Position numbers and translations under genes: made by a program
NCBI GenBank assembly: GCA_016803235.1
Contig: JADCLI010000002.1
Location: forward strand, 142,059 to 206,058
Source of the DNA: Pimelobacter simplex
Lineage (GTDB): Bacteria > Actinomycetota > Actinomycetes > Propionibacteriales > Nocardioidaceae
DNA: 64,000 bases
Reading direction: 5' to 3'
Part shown: piece by piece, positions 49,047-57,512 of the stretch
Numbering within the stretch: position 1 is the stretch's first letter
How the letters are laid out: every line of letters begins with the position of its first letter
Notes under the pieces: model-generated
The model's input: the letters and a program-made list of their open reading frames with translations, nothing else
What the model was told of the DNA's origin: nothing
The model's database searches: none

Positions 49047-49789
49047 GCGCGGGCCTCGCTCAGCTGGTAGTCGATGAGGCGGGCGGTGGAGTCGGCCACC
49101 CGCTGCTCGGCCGCCTCGCGGGCGGCGCGCGGGTCGCGGTCGGCGATCGCGGCGACGACGGCCCGGCAGCTGCGGACCATCTGCGCGTGGCTGCCGTCGT
49201 CGCCGAAGGCGAGCCACAGCAGGGTGCCGAACTCGGCCTGCAGGCTGACCTCCTCGTGGTAGAGGCGCGGCGACTGGGCGGCCGTGGCGACCTCGATGTG
49301 GAACTGCGCGTCGGCCCGGCGCCGGGCGTCGGGCTTCTCGGCGTGCTCGAGAGCGTCGGCGACGCGCTGCAGCCGGGCGACGTCGTCGGGACTGGAGCGG
49401 CGGGCGGCGAGGGCGGCGCTGGCGCCGCAGATGGCGGAGTACACGTCGCCGAGGTCGCGCAGCTCGCCGAGGCTGAACCTGTCGAGCCGGCGCCGGGCGA
49501 GGTGCCCGATCCCGTCCTCCGGCGTGCGGACGAAGCTGCCGCCGCCGCGTCCGCGGCGGGTCTCGATCAGTCCCTCCGAGCGCAGTACGGACAGCGCCTC
49601 GCGCACCGTGACCGTGGAGACGCCGAAGATCCCGGCGAGGTCGAGCTCGCCGGGGAGCTGCTCGGCGTCGGGCAGCAGGCCGAGCGCGATCGCGTCCGTC
49701 AGCCGACGGACGACGAGCTCCGAGCGGCTCAGCGACTCCAGCGGCGAGAACACCGCCGCAGATGCTCGCCCGTAGAACGGCACGGCCAC
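49043..49789 (-). CDS. GntR family regulator, FadR/FCD subfamily
   Basis: A 248-residue regulator with an N-terminal winged helix ('LPGELDLAGIFGVSTVTVREALSVLRSEGLIETRRGRGGGSFV') and an all-helical FCD ligand domain ('ARRRADAQFHIEVATAAQSPRLYHEEVSLQAEFG'), including a D-x-x-x-H pattern used for metal/acid binding. The GTG at 49789 follows GGGAGG; a frame opening at 49849 lacks one. It is divergent from the polyamine-type transporter and coupled to the Cache gene. Confidence 0.88.
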   Translation of the reverse strand: MAVPFYGRASAAVFSPLESLSRSELVVRRLTDAIALGLLPDAEQLPGELDLAGIFGVSTVTVREALSVLRSEGLIETRRGRGGGSFVRTPEDGIGHLARRRLDRFSLGELRDLGDVYSAICGASAALAARRSSPDDVARLQRVADALEHAEKPDARRRADAQFHIEVATAAQSPRLYHEEVSLQAEFGTLLWLAFGDDGSHAQMVRSCRAVVAAIADRDPRAAREAAEQRVADSTARLIDYQLSEARA

Positions 49790-49919
49790 CGTCTCGCCTC
49801 CCAGTCCCTCGTCCCCGCCTTGTCGCCGCAATCTAGCCCGCACTTCCACGAGGCTCTTGTGCTTTGAACTGTGAAGTCATATGTTATCGCCAATCCGAAC
49901 GTGACGAAAGGCACATCCG

Positions 49920-50990
49920 ATGTCTCTCTCGACCAGTGCTCCCGCTGAGGCCGCTGCCGTCGACCGCACCCCCGCGATCACCCTCCGCGGCCTGCGCAAG
50001 ACCTACGGCGACGTCGTCGCCGTGGACCACGTCGACCTCGACATCGCCGACGGCGAGTTCTTCTCGATGCTCGGGCCGTCCGGGTCGGGGAAGACCACCG
50101 TGCTGCGGTTGATCGCCGGCTTCGAGCAGGCGACGGCGGGGACGGTGGACCTCGGCGGCGTCGACGTCACCCGCTCCGCGCCCTTCGAGCGCGACGTGCA
50201 CACCGTCTTCCAGGACTACGCGCTCTTCCCGCACATGAGCGTGCTCGACAACGTGGCCTACGGGCTCCGGGTGCGCAAGATGGGCAAGAAGGAGCGCCGG
50301 GAGCGGGCCCAGCAGGCGCTCGACACCGTCCGCCTCGGCCACCTCGGCGCCCGGCGCCCGGCCCAGCTCTCCGGCGGCCAGCGCCAGCGGGTCGCGCTGG
50401 CGCGCGCGATCGTGCTCCAGCCGCGGGTGCTGCTCCTCGACGAGCCGCTGGGCGCGCTCGACCTCAAGCTGCGCGAGCAGATGCAGGTCGAGCTCAAGCA
50501 GCTGCAGCGCGAGCTCGGCATCACCTTCGTGTTCGTCACCCACGACCAGGAGGAGGCGCTCACGCTCAGCGACCGGATCGCGGTCTTCGACGCGGGCCGC
50601 ATCCAGCAGCTCGGCACACCGCGCGAGATCTACGAGAACCCGGCCTCGGCGTACGTCGCCGGCTTCGTCGGCACCACCAACCTGTTCGACGCCGCGACCT
50701 CCCAGCGGGTGCTGGGTGTCGCCGGCGAGCACGCCGTGCGTCCCGAGCGGCTGCGGCTCTCGCCGGGCACCGACACGGCGGCCGCCCGCGACGGCGAGGT
50801 CCGGCTCGAGGCGGTCGTCGTCGAGACAATCTACCTCGGCACCGGCAACCGGGTGCACCTGCGCACCCCCGACGGCGTCGAGCTGGTCGCGCTCGAGCAG
50901 TCGACCGGCTCGCTCGACACCCGCGAGCACCGCGGCGAGGACGTCACGGTCCGGTTCGCGCGCGCGGACGTCGTCCCCCTCAGCTCCTGA
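49920..50990 (+). CDS. potA: Spermidine/putrescine ABC transporter ATP-binding protein
   Basis: A 356-residue ATPase. Walker A 'GPSGSGKTTVLRLIAGFE', Q-loop 'VFQDYALFPHMSVLDNVAYGLRV', signature 'LSGGQRQRVALARAI', Walker B 'VLLLDEPLGALD' and H-loop 'VTHDQEEAL' are present, followed by a C-terminal TOBE domain. The 'GFE' and 'YALFPHM' features are typical of PotA/CysA-type importers. It is the first gene of a four-gene transport set. Confidence 0.92.
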   Translation: MSLSTSAPAEAAAVDRTPAITLRGLRKTYGDVVAVDHVDLDIADGEFFSMLGPSGSGKTTVLRLIAGFEQATAGTVDLGGVDVTRSAPFERDVHTVFQDYALFPHMSVLDNVAYGLRVRKMGKKERRERAQQALDTVRLGHLGARRPAQLSGGQRQRVALARAIVLQPRVLLLDEPLGALDLKLREQMQVELKQLQRELGITFVFVTHDQEEALTLSDRIAVFDAGRIQQLGTPREIYENPASAYVAGFVGTTNLFDAATSQRVLGVAGEHAVRPERLRLSPGTDTAAARDGEVRLEAVVVETIYLGTGNRVHLRTPDGVELVALEQSTGSLDTREHRGEDVTVRFARADVVPLSS

Positions 50991-51026
50991 ATGCTCCCTG
51001 CAACCAACGAGAAAGCGGAGAACCCG

Positions 51027-52208
51027 ATGAAGAACACCCTCCGGAAAGGCCGTGTGGCCGCGGCCTGTCTGACCCTGCTCTCGGTCTCCGTGCTGAGCGC
51101 CTGCGGCAGCGGTGACGACGACAAGAAGACCGAGGCCGTCGAGAAGATCGGCAAGACCGAGGGCAAGGTCTCGATCCTGGCCTGGCCCGGCTACGTCGAG
51201 GACGGCAGCAACGACCCGGCCGTCGACTGGGTCTCCGCCTTCGAGGAGGAGACCGGCTGCGAGGTCACCAGCAAGAGCTACGGCACCTCCGACGAGGCGT
51301 TCAACCTCGCCAAGTCCGGCGAGTACGACGTCATCGCCGCCTCGGGCGACCTGTCGCTGCGCCTGGTGGCGTCCAAGGAGGCCCAGGCGATCAACACCGA
51401 CCTGGTCCCCAACTACGCCAACGTCTACGACTTCCTCAAGAACACCGAGTGGAACACCGTCGACGGCAAGAACTACGGCGTCCCGCACGGCTACGGCGCC
51501 AACCTGCTGATGTTCAACAAGAAGAACTTCGCCGAGGCGCCCACCTCGTGGGGCGCGGTCTTCGACAAGGCCGAGCTGGAGAGGAACAAGGGCAAGGTGA
51601 CGGCGTACGACTCGCCGATCTACATCGCCGACGCCGCGCTGTACCTGATGAAGACCCAGCCCGAGCTGGAGATCGAGAACCCGTACGCGCTCGACCAGGA
51701 GCAGCTCGACGCCGCGGTCGCCCTGCTCAAGGAGCAGCGCCAGTACGTCGGCGAGTACTGGTCGGACTACCTCAAGGAGATCCAGGCCTTCGAGACCGGT
51801 GACTCGGTCGTCGGCACCACCTGGCAGGTGATCAAGAACAACATCAAGAACAAGGACGTCGACGTCACGCTGCCCACCGAGGGCGCCACCGCGTGGAACG
51901 ACACCTGGATGCTGTCGTCGCAGGCCAAGAACCCCAACTGCGCCTACAAGTGGATGGACTACATCCTCTCGCCCGAGGCCAACGCGCAGGCGACCGAGTA
52001 CTTCGGCGAGGCGCCCAACAGCCCCGAGGCCTGCGCCAAGACGGTCGACCCGAAGCACTGCGAGACCTTCCACGCCGGTGACCAGGAGTACGCCGAGCAG
52101 CTGTGGTTCTGGCGCACGCCGGTCAAGGAGTGCCTCGACGGCCGCACCGACGTCGAGTGCACCGACTACGCCCAGTGGACCGAGGCGTGGACGGAGATCA
52201 AGGGCTGA
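51027..52208 (+). CDS. potD: Polyamine-type ABC transporter substrate-binding lipoprotein
   Basis: A 393-residue lipoprotein with lipobox 'VLSAC' (Cys26). 'VSILAWPGYVEDGSNDPAVDWVSAFEEETGC' and 'DVIAASGDLSLRLVASKEAQAI' match the PotD/PotF type; bound amines are held by Asp, Glu and Trp residues. A cluster of Cys residues at the C-terminus (NCAYKW, PEACAK, HCETF, VKECLDG, VECTD) is unusual and may form disulphides. Substrate could be putrescine, spermidine or an opine. AGCGGAGAA precedes the ATG. Confidence 0.9.
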   Translation: MKNTLRKGRVAAACLTLLSVSVLSACGSGDDDKKTEAVEKIGKTEGKVSILAWPGYVEDGSNDPAVDWVSAFEEETGCEVTSKSYGTSDEAFNLAKSGEYDVIAASGDLSLRLVASKEAQAINTDLVPNYANVYDFLKNTEWNTVDGKNYGVPHGYGANLLMFNKKNFAEAPTSWGAVFDKAELERNKGKVTAYDSPIYIADAALYLMKTQPELEIENPYALDQEQLDAAVALLKEQRQYVGEYWSDYLKEIQAFETGDSVVGTTWQVIKNNIKNKDVDVTLPTEGATAWNDTWMLSSQAKNPNCAYKWMDYILSPEANAQATEYFGEAPNSPEACAKTVDPKHCETFHAGDQEYAEQLWFWRTPVKECLDGRTDVECTDYAQWTEAWTEIKG

Positions 52209-52210
52209 TC

Positions 52211-53134
52211 ATGTCCGCCACGTCCTCGTCGCCCAGCGACATCCGGCCCGGCCGGACCACCGACCCCGCGCTGCGGGGGCCGGTGGCCCGGCCGGGGTCC
52301 CGGCTGCTGCACCGCATGGTGTGGCTCCGGCTCTCGCTCCTGCTCTCCGCGCCGCTCGCCTGGATGCTCCTGGTGTACGTCGTCGCGCTGGCGGCCCTGC
52401 TGATCACCTCGCTGTGGTCGGTGGACAGCCTGACCAGCGAGATCGACCGGACGTGGACGTTCGACAACTTCCGCACGCTCCTCGACAACGAGGTGTACCG
52501 CACGGTCACCTTCCGCACGCTCGGCGTGGCGCTCGCGGTGACCGTCATCGACGTCGCGATCGCGCTGCCGATCGCGTTCTACATGGCCAAGATCGCCTCG
52601 CCCCGGGTCCGCCGGATGCTGGTGGTCGCGGTGCTCACCCCGCTGTGGGCCAGCTACCTGGTCAAGGTGTTCTCCTGGCGCGTGGTGCTCTCCGAGGGCG
52701 GGCTCGCGGACTGGACCGGGCTCGGCTCGCCGGGCTACGGCCTGACCGCGGTGATCATCACCCAGGCCTACATCTGGCTGCCCTACGTCATCCTGCCGAT
52801 CTTCGCCTCGCTCGAGCGGGTCCCGGACTCGCTGCTCGAGGCGGCCGGCGACCTCGGCGCCCCGAGTGGCATGGTGATGCGCTCCATCGTCTTCCCGCTG
52901 CTCGTCCCCGGCATCGTCGCCGGCGCGATCTTCAGCTTCTCGCTGACCATGGGCGACTACATCACCGTCAACATCGTCGGCGGCGCCAACCAGATGCTCG
53001 GCAACCTCGTCTACATCAACGCCGGCGCGGCCAACAACCTGCCGCTGGCCGCGGCCATCGCGATGATCCCGATCGTCGTGATGCTGGTGCTGCTGACCGC
53101 GATCCGTCGTACCGGCGCCCTGGACAACCTCTGA
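52211..53134 (+). CDS. potB: ABC transporter permease (PotB type)
   Basis: A 307-residue permease with six TM helices after a 40-residue cytoplasmic N-terminus. The EAA loop 'LERVPDSLLEAAGDLGAPSGMVMRSIVFPLLVPGI' contacts the ATPase. It starts 2 nt after the binding-protein stop. Its partner permease follows after 28 nt. Confidence 0.92.
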   Translation: MSATSSSPSDIRPGRTTDPALRGPVARPGSRLLHRMVWLRLSLLLSAPLAWMLLVYVVALAALLITSLWSVDSLTSEIDRTWTFDNFRTLLDNEVYRTVTFRTLGVALAVTVIDVAIALPIAFYMAKIASPRVRRMLVVAVLTPLWASYLVKVFSWRVVLSEGGLADWTGLGSPGYGLTAVIITQAYIWLPYVILPIFASLERVPDSLLEAAGDLGAPSGMVMRSIVFPLLVPGIVAGAIFSFSLTMGDYITVNIVGGANQMLGNLVYINAGAANNLPLAAAIAMIPIVVMLVLLTAIRRTGALDNL

Positions 53135-53162
53135 TGGCCACGCACCTGAGAGAAGGCCTCCG

Positions 53163-53963
53163 ATGACCCTCAGTCCGCTCTCCCGACGCGTCCTGGCCGG
53201 CCTCACCTTCGGTGTGCTCGCGCTGATCTACGTCCCGCTGCTGGTCGTCGTCGCGAACTCGGTCAACCCGAGCCAGTCGATGACCTGGCCGCCCGACGGC
53301 GTCACCCTGGAGTGGTGGCGCCGGGCCGCCGACAGCGCCGGTGCCCGCGAGGCGCTGGTGACCAGCCTGCAGGTCGCGGCGGTCGCGACCGCGCTCTCCC
53401 TGGTCCTCGGCACCTTGCTCGCGCTCGCCCTGCAGCGCTACTCCTTCTTCGGCAAGAACGCCGTCAACCTGCTGGTGATCCTGCCGATCGCACTGCCGGG
53501 CGTGGTCACCGGCATCGCCCTCAACAACGGGTTCAAGGGGATCCTCGGCGTCGACCTCGCCCTGTGGACCATCGTCGTGGCCCACGCGACCTTCTGCATC
53601 GTCACCGTCTTCAACAACGTCCAGGCCCGGCTGCGTCGGATGGGCACCAGCCTCGAGGAGGCCTCGGCCGACCTCGGCGCGGGCGTCCTCACCACGTTCC
53701 GGCTGGTCACCCTCCCGCAGCTGCGCTCCGCGCTTCTCGCCGGTGGCATGCTGGCCTTTGCACTGAGCTTCGACGAGATCATCGTGACGACGTTCACGGC
53801 CGGACAGGGGGCGACCACGCTTCCCATCTGGATCCTCAACAACATGTTCCGCCCGAACCAGGCCCCCGTGGTCAACGTCGTCGCGGTCGTGCTGATCATC
53901 TTCTCGATCATCCCGGTCTGGCTCGCGCAGCGCCTGTCCTCCGACGTCGAGGGCGTCCGTTGA
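53163..53963 (+). CDS. potC: ABC transporter permease (PotC type)
   Basis: A 266-residue permease with six TM helices and the EAA loop 'GTSLEEASADLGAGVLTTFRLVTLPQLRSALLAG'. 'SFDEIIVTTFTAG' is typical of PotC/PotI proteins. Together with the preceding gene it forms the membrane channel of the importer. Confidence 0.92.
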   Translation: MTLSPLSRRVLAGLTFGVLALIYVPLLVVVANSVNPSQSMTWPPDGVTLEWWRRAADSAGAREALVTSLQVAAVATALSLVLGTLLALALQRYSFFGKNAVNLLVILPIALPGVVTGIALNNGFKGILGVDLALWTIVVAHATFCIVTVFNNVQARLRRMGTSLEEASADLGAGVLTTFRLVTLPQLRSALLAGGMLAFALSFDEIIVTTFTAGQGATTLPIWILNNMFRPNQAPVVNVVAVVLIIFSIIPVWLAQRLSSDVEGVR

Positions 53964-54024
53964 TCGACCCCAGCCGGTGCGCCATCCTGAACCACCGACC
54001 GTCCACCCGAAGGAGCCCCACCCC

Positions 54025-55368
54025 ATGACCGAGTACGCCGTCCGCAACCCCGCGACCGGGGAGCTGGTCGAGACCTTCCCGACCGCCACCGACGCCGACA
54101 TCGCCGCCGCGATCGGCGCGGCCGCCGCGGCGTACGGCTCGTGGGGCCGGACCTCCAGCGTCGCCGACCGCGCGGCGCTGATCCGCCGCGTCGCCGAGCT
54201 GCACCGCGAGCGCAGCGCCGAGCTGTCCGCCGCGATGGTGGAGGAGATGGGCAAGCCGCTCGCCGACGCCGAGGGCGAGGTCGACTTCTCCGCGTCGATC
54301 TACGAGTTCTACGCCGACAACGCCGAGCGCTTCCTGGCCGACGAGCCGATCGAGCTCGGCGAGGGCGAGGGCACCGCGGTCGTCCGCAAGATGCCGGTCG
54401 GCGTGCTGCTCGGGATCATGCCGTGGAACTTCCCCGTCTACCAGATCGCCCGCTTCGCCGGCCCGAACCTGATCATCGGCAACACGATCCTGCTCAAGCA
54501 CGCGCCGCAGTGCCCGCGCTCGGCCGCCCTGCAGGAGCAGATCTTCAAGGACGCCGGCTTCCCCGAGGGCGCCTACGTCAACATCTACGCCACCAACGAG
54601 CAGATCGCCGACGTCATCGCCGACCCGCGCGTCCAGGGCGTCTCGCTCACCGGCTCCGAGCGGGCCGGCGCGGCCGTCGCCGAGATCGCCGGCCGCAACC
54701 TGAAGAAGGTCGTGCTCGAGCTCGGCGGCTCCGACCCGTTCATCGTGCTGTCCTCCGACGACCTCGACGCGACCGTCGAGGCCGCGGTCTTCGCGCGGAT
54801 GGACAACGCCGGCCAGGTCTGCAACGGCGGCAAGCGGTTCATCGTGGTCGACGGCCTGTACGACGAGTTCGTCGCCAAGTTCACCGAGAAGCTGCTCGAG
54901 GCCTCCGGCGGCTCCCCGCTGTCCTCGGTCACCGCCGCGGAGAACCTGGCCAAGCAGGTCGACGAGGCGGTCGCCGGCGGCGCGACGCTGGCCACCGCGG
55001 GCGAGCGCAACGGCGCGTTCTACCCCAGCGGTGTGCTCTCGGGCATCACGGCCGACAACCCGGCGTACCGCCAGGAGCTGTTCGGCCCGGTCGCGATGGT
55101 GTTCCGCGCGGCCGACGAGGCCGAGGCGGTGGAGATCGCCAACGACACGCCCTACGGCCTCGGCTCCTACGTCTTCTCCACCGACGCCGCGCAGGCCCAG
55201 CGGGTCGCCGACCAGATCGACGCCGGCATGGTCTTCGTCAACGGTGTCGGCCTCGACGCGGCCGAGCTGCCCTTCGGCGGCATCAAGCGCTCCGGCTTCG
55301 GTCGCGAGCTGAGCCGCTACGGCATGGAGGAGTTCGTCAACAAGAAGCTGATCCGCACCGTCGGCTGA
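54025..55368 (+). CDS. NAD(P)-dependent aldehyde dehydrogenase (succinate-semialdehyde type)
   Basis: A 447-residue ALDH. 'PWNFPVYQIARFAGPNLIIGNTILLKHAPQCP' binds the cofactor. The general base Glu is in 'VVLELGGSDPFIV' and the nucleophile Cys in 'AGQVCNGGKRF'. The C-terminal 'LPFGGIKRSGFGRELSRYGMEEFVNKK' is typical of succinate-semialdehyde/GabD-like enzymes. Behind a polyamine importer it probably oxidises an amine-derived aldehyde. AAGGAG is at 54010-54015. Confidence 0.93.
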   Translation: MTEYAVRNPATGELVETFPTATDADIAAAIGAAAAAYGSWGRTSSVADRAALIRRVAELHRERSAELSAAMVEEMGKPLADAEGEVDFSASIYEFYADNAERFLADEPIELGEGEGTAVVRKMPVGVLLGIMPWNFPVYQIARFAGPNLIIGNTILLKHAPQCPRSAALQEQIFKDAGFPEGAYVNIYATNEQIADVIADPRVQGVSLTGSERAGAAVAEIAGRNLKKVVLELGGSDPFIVLSSDDLDATVEAAVFARMDNAGQVCNGGKRFIVVDGLYDEFVAKFTEKLLEASGGSPLSSVTAAENLAKQVDEAVAGGATLATAGERNGAFYPSGVLSGITADNPAYRQELFGPVAMVFRAADEAEAVEIANDTPYGLGSYVFSTDAAQAQRVADQIDAGMVFVNGVGLDAAELPFGGIKRSGFGRELSRYGMEEFVNKKLIRTVG

Positions 55369-55402
55369 GCACGCGCTGGTCGGGACGAGGAGCGCCAGCG
55401 GC

Positions 55403-55423
55403 GAGCCTCGGAACCTCAGGCTC
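55403..55423. terminator. Possible hairpin downstream of the aldehyde dehydrogenase gene
   Basis: GAGCCT (55403-55408) pairs with AGGCTC (55418-55423) around a 9-nt loop, 35 nt after the stop. The 6-bp stem without a U-tract makes this weak as a terminator. Confidence 0.3.
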
Positions 55424-55694
55424 CACCACGCACCTGACGAATGGGCTCCGTTTCGGGTTGATACCCAGCCCATTCGTCAGGTGCGTCGCTGTACCGGGCC
55501 GCGAGCAGGTCGACCAGCCCCGGCACGTCCTCGAGGGCGAGCTGGAAGCTGCCGGTGCAGACGTTGTCGCGCCACAGCGAGAGGACGACCACCTCGGCCT
55601 CCGCGTGCCAGCTCACCCGCATCGCGCGGCCGTCCCCGCGGGCGTCGAGGTAGGCAGCGCCCGCGCTCGGGAGGGGCTGGTGGACCCGGCGCAT
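55416..55694 (-). CDS. Small conserved actinobacterial protein with repeat-derived tail
   Basis: A 92-residue protein. The body 'MRVSWHAEAEVVVLSLWRDN' with 'CTGSFQLALEDVPGLVDLLAARYSDA' is a conserved actinobacterial hypothetical, predicted to be a small alpha/beta protein. From about residue 67 to the end, the sequence ('PDEWAGYQPETEPIRQVRGGA') is encoded by family-1 palindrome copy 3, so the natural C-terminus has been replaced. Function is unknown. Confidence 0.75.
   Translation of the reverse strand: MRRVHQPLPSAGAAYLDARGDGRAMRVSWHAEAEVVVLSLWRDNVCTGSFQLALEDVPGLVDLLAARYSDAPDEWAGYQPETEPIRQVRGGA
55428..55486. repeat. Dispersed palindrome family 1, copy 3
   Basis: Perfect 20-bp arms (55428-55447 and 55467-55486) flank a 19-nt loop with a small GGGT-TGAT-ACCC hairpin inside. 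The arm reads ACGCACCTGACGAATGGGCT. It lies between convergent genes and is translated as the end of the small protein on the minus strand. Confidence 0.93.
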
Positions 55695-55739
55695 GGCCCC
55701 ATCATGAGCCGGGGTGCGCCGGCCTGTCACCGGTTCGAG

Positions 55740-55777
55740 GGTTTCGAGGCTCGCTGGCGCTCGCACCTCAACCACCG
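55740..55777. repeat. Family-2 dispersed repeat, single copy
   Basis: A 38-bp unit beginning GGTTTCGAGGCTCGCTGGCG and ending CACCTCAACCACCG, matching the arms and tandem units at 48154-48327. It lies between two reverse-strand genes and directly before the stop of the glyoxalase gene. Confidence 0.85.
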
Positions 55778-55786
55778 AGTTGACCG

Positions 55787-56176
55787 TCAGGCCTCCTGCG
55801 GCGGGCACAGGCAGAACGGGTGCCCGTCGGGGTCGAGCATGACCCGCCACGCGCCGCCCGCCTCGGCGGCGGGCTGGGTGTCGGCCACGGTCGCGCCGAG
55901 CGAACGGGCGTGCTCGGTCGCGGCCTCGAGGTCGGGGACCCGGAAGTCCAGGTGGAACTGCTGCGGGTGGGCCTGGCCGGGCCACTGCGGGCGGGAGAAG
56001 TCCTCGACCGTCTGGAAGTTGAAGGTGGCGCCGAGGACGGAGGCGGAGGCGTAGCCGTACTCCGGGTAGTCCCCGGTCACCTCGCCGCCGGTCAGGTCGG
56101 CGTAGAAGCGGGCCAGCGCGGCGGCGTCGGCCGAGTCGATGGTGAACGCGATGAGCTCGGTCACGGGAGAGGTCAT
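55787..56176 (-). CDS. Glyoxalase/VOC family protein
   Basis: A 129-residue single-domain VOC protein: 'LIAFTIDSADAAALARFYADLTGG' at the start, 'QFHLDFRVPDLEAATEHARSLGA' in the middle and 'WRVMLDPDGHPFCLCPP' at the end, the last being typical of a widespread actinobacterial subfamily without known substrate. It is divergent from an AraC-type regulator that may control it. Confidence 0.9.
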   Translation of the reverse strand: MTSPVTELIAFTIDSADAAALARFYADLTGGEVTGDYPEYGYASASVLGATFNFQTVEDFSRPQWPGQAHPQQFHLDFRVPDLEAATEHARSLGATVADTQPAAEAGGAWRVMLDPDGHPFCLCPPQEA

Positions 56177-56227
56177 GTCCCCACCTTCTCCCGGCGCACC
56201 GACACCGGTCTTGAAAGAATCCGACAC

Positions 56228-57070
56228 GTGCGCTGGACACCGGACGGACCGCTCGACGTGGTCGAGCCCGCCGCCCTGCGCGACGTCCGCGGCTTCGCCC
56301 CCTCGCTGCGCCGCTACGCCCCACCGCCGGCGCTCGCCGACGCGGTGCGCCGGTTCTGGGTGCCCGTCTGGTCGCTGCCCCCGGGGCAGACCTCGGTGCA
56401 GCGGGTGCTGCAGTACCCCGTGTGCCAGGTCGTCGTCGGCCCGGACGGCGGGCAGCTGGTCGGCCCGCACGCCGGGCTGGGCACCGAGGAGCTCTCGGGG
56501 TCCGGGTGGGTGGTCGGGGTCATGATGCAGCCGGCCGCCGGTCAGGCGCTGGTCGGGGGCCCGGTGGCCGAGCTCACCGATCGCCGGCGCTCCCTGGCCG
56601 ACGTGGCGGGCCTCGACGCGGCGGGGCTGGTCGCCGCGGTGAGGGATGCCCTCGGGGACGACCCCGCGGAGGTCGCCCGGCAGCAGGAGGCGTGCGCACT
56701 GGTCGCCGAGGCGCTGGCCGTGCTCGTGCCCGTGGACGACGAGGGGCGGTTGGTCAACGCGATCGTGGAGTACGTCGAGGGCGAGCGCGACGTGCAGCGG
56801 GTCTCCCAGGTGTGCGAGAAGTTCGACCTCGGCGAGCGGGCGCTCCAGCGGTTGACCCGGCGCCGGATCGGCCTCTCGCCGAAGTGGCTCGTGCAGCGCC
56901 GCCGGCTGCATGACGCGGCCGACCTGCTCCGCGCGGGCGATCGGGTCGACCTGGCGCGGGTCGCCGCCGAGCTGGGGTACGCCGACCAGGCGCACTTCAC
57001 CCGCGACTTCCGCTCGGTCACCGGCGTCACGCCGGGGGAGTTCAGCGCGGAGCCGCCGGCTCGAGCCTGA
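56228..57070 (+). CDS. AraC family regulator with DUF6597-type N-terminal domain
   Basis: A 280-residue regulator. The N-terminal half ('LADAVRRFWVPVWSLPPGQTSVQRVLQYPVCQVVVG') matches the cupin-like DUF6597 domain. The C-terminal HTH region, 'VSQVCEKFDLGERALQRLTRRRIGLSPKWL' and 'VAAELGYADQAHFTRDFRSVTGVTPGEF', is a normal AraC pair. The GTG start has no ribosome site and follows an AAGAAT-like -10, so it is probably leaderless. Its 3' end overlaps the convergent GNAT gene by 29 bases. Confidence 0.88.
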   Translation: MRWTPDGPLDVVEPAALRDVRGFAPSLRRYAPPPALADAVRRFWVPVWSLPPGQTSVQRVLQYPVCQVVVGPDGGQLVGPHAGLGTEELSGSGWVVGVMMQPAAGQALVGGPVAELTDRRRSLADVAGLDAAGLVAAVRDALGDDPAEVARQQEACALVAEALAVLVPVDDEGRLVNAIVEYVEGERDVQRVSQVCEKFDLGERALQRLTRRRIGLSPKWLVQRRRLHDAADLLRAGDRVDLARVAAELGYADQAHFTRDFRSVTGVTPGEFSAEPPARA

Positions 57071-57512
57071 TCTCCAGCTGGGGGAGCAGCCGTCCGGGGA
57101 CCGACCCCGAGGGGACCGCGGAGACCCGGACCGCGCCGTGTGCGAGGTAGAAGGCCTCGGCGTTCGGGTCGGCGTCGATGGTGAGCAGCGTGAAGCCGCT
57201 CGCGCGGGCCCCGGCCAGGAGGTGATCGAGCAGGGACGAGCCGATGCCGCGGCCGATCGCGGCCGGGTCGACGAAGAGCATCCCGAGCTCCCCGCTCGGC
57301 GGCTCGCCCTCGAGGGTGACGAACCCGGCGACGGTGCCGTCGAGCTCGGCGACCGTCGTACGGCGGCCGGCGAGCTCGTCGTCGCGCAGGGTCAGCTCCT
57401 CGCGGCACGACGCGAGGAAGTCGGCGTCGTAGCCCCAGTGGCCCTTCGACCGCAGCGCGAGGTCGGACAGGAGGGCGGCCTCGCCGGGGCGCGCCGGCCG
57501 GAGCAGCGTCAC
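57042..57512 (-). CDS. GNAT family N-acetyltransferase
   Basis: A 156-residue GNAT. 'LGMLFVDPAAIGRGIGSSLLDHLLAGAR' is the acetyl-CoA loop and 'DPNAEAFYLAHGAVRV' the end. The GTG at 57512 overlaps the upstream gene's stop (GTGA). An alternative start at 57533 would add seven residues. It is the third gene of a TetR-GNAT-GNAT string. The substrate is unknown. Confidence 0.87.
   Translation of the reverse strand: MTLLRPARPGEAALLSDLALRSKGHWGYDADFLASCREELTLRDDELAGRRTTVAELDGTVAGFVTLEGEPPSGELGMLFVDPAAIGRGIGSSLLDHLLAGARASGFTLLTIDADPNAEAFYLAHGAVRVSAVPSGSVPGRLLPQLEIRLEPAAPR

Noticed and set aside
55416-56324. A 302-codon minus-strand protein spanning the glyoxalase and the small gene
   Set aside because: The upstream part is antisense or out of frame with the VOC gene; only the last 92 codons match a known small protein with its own ATG at 55694.
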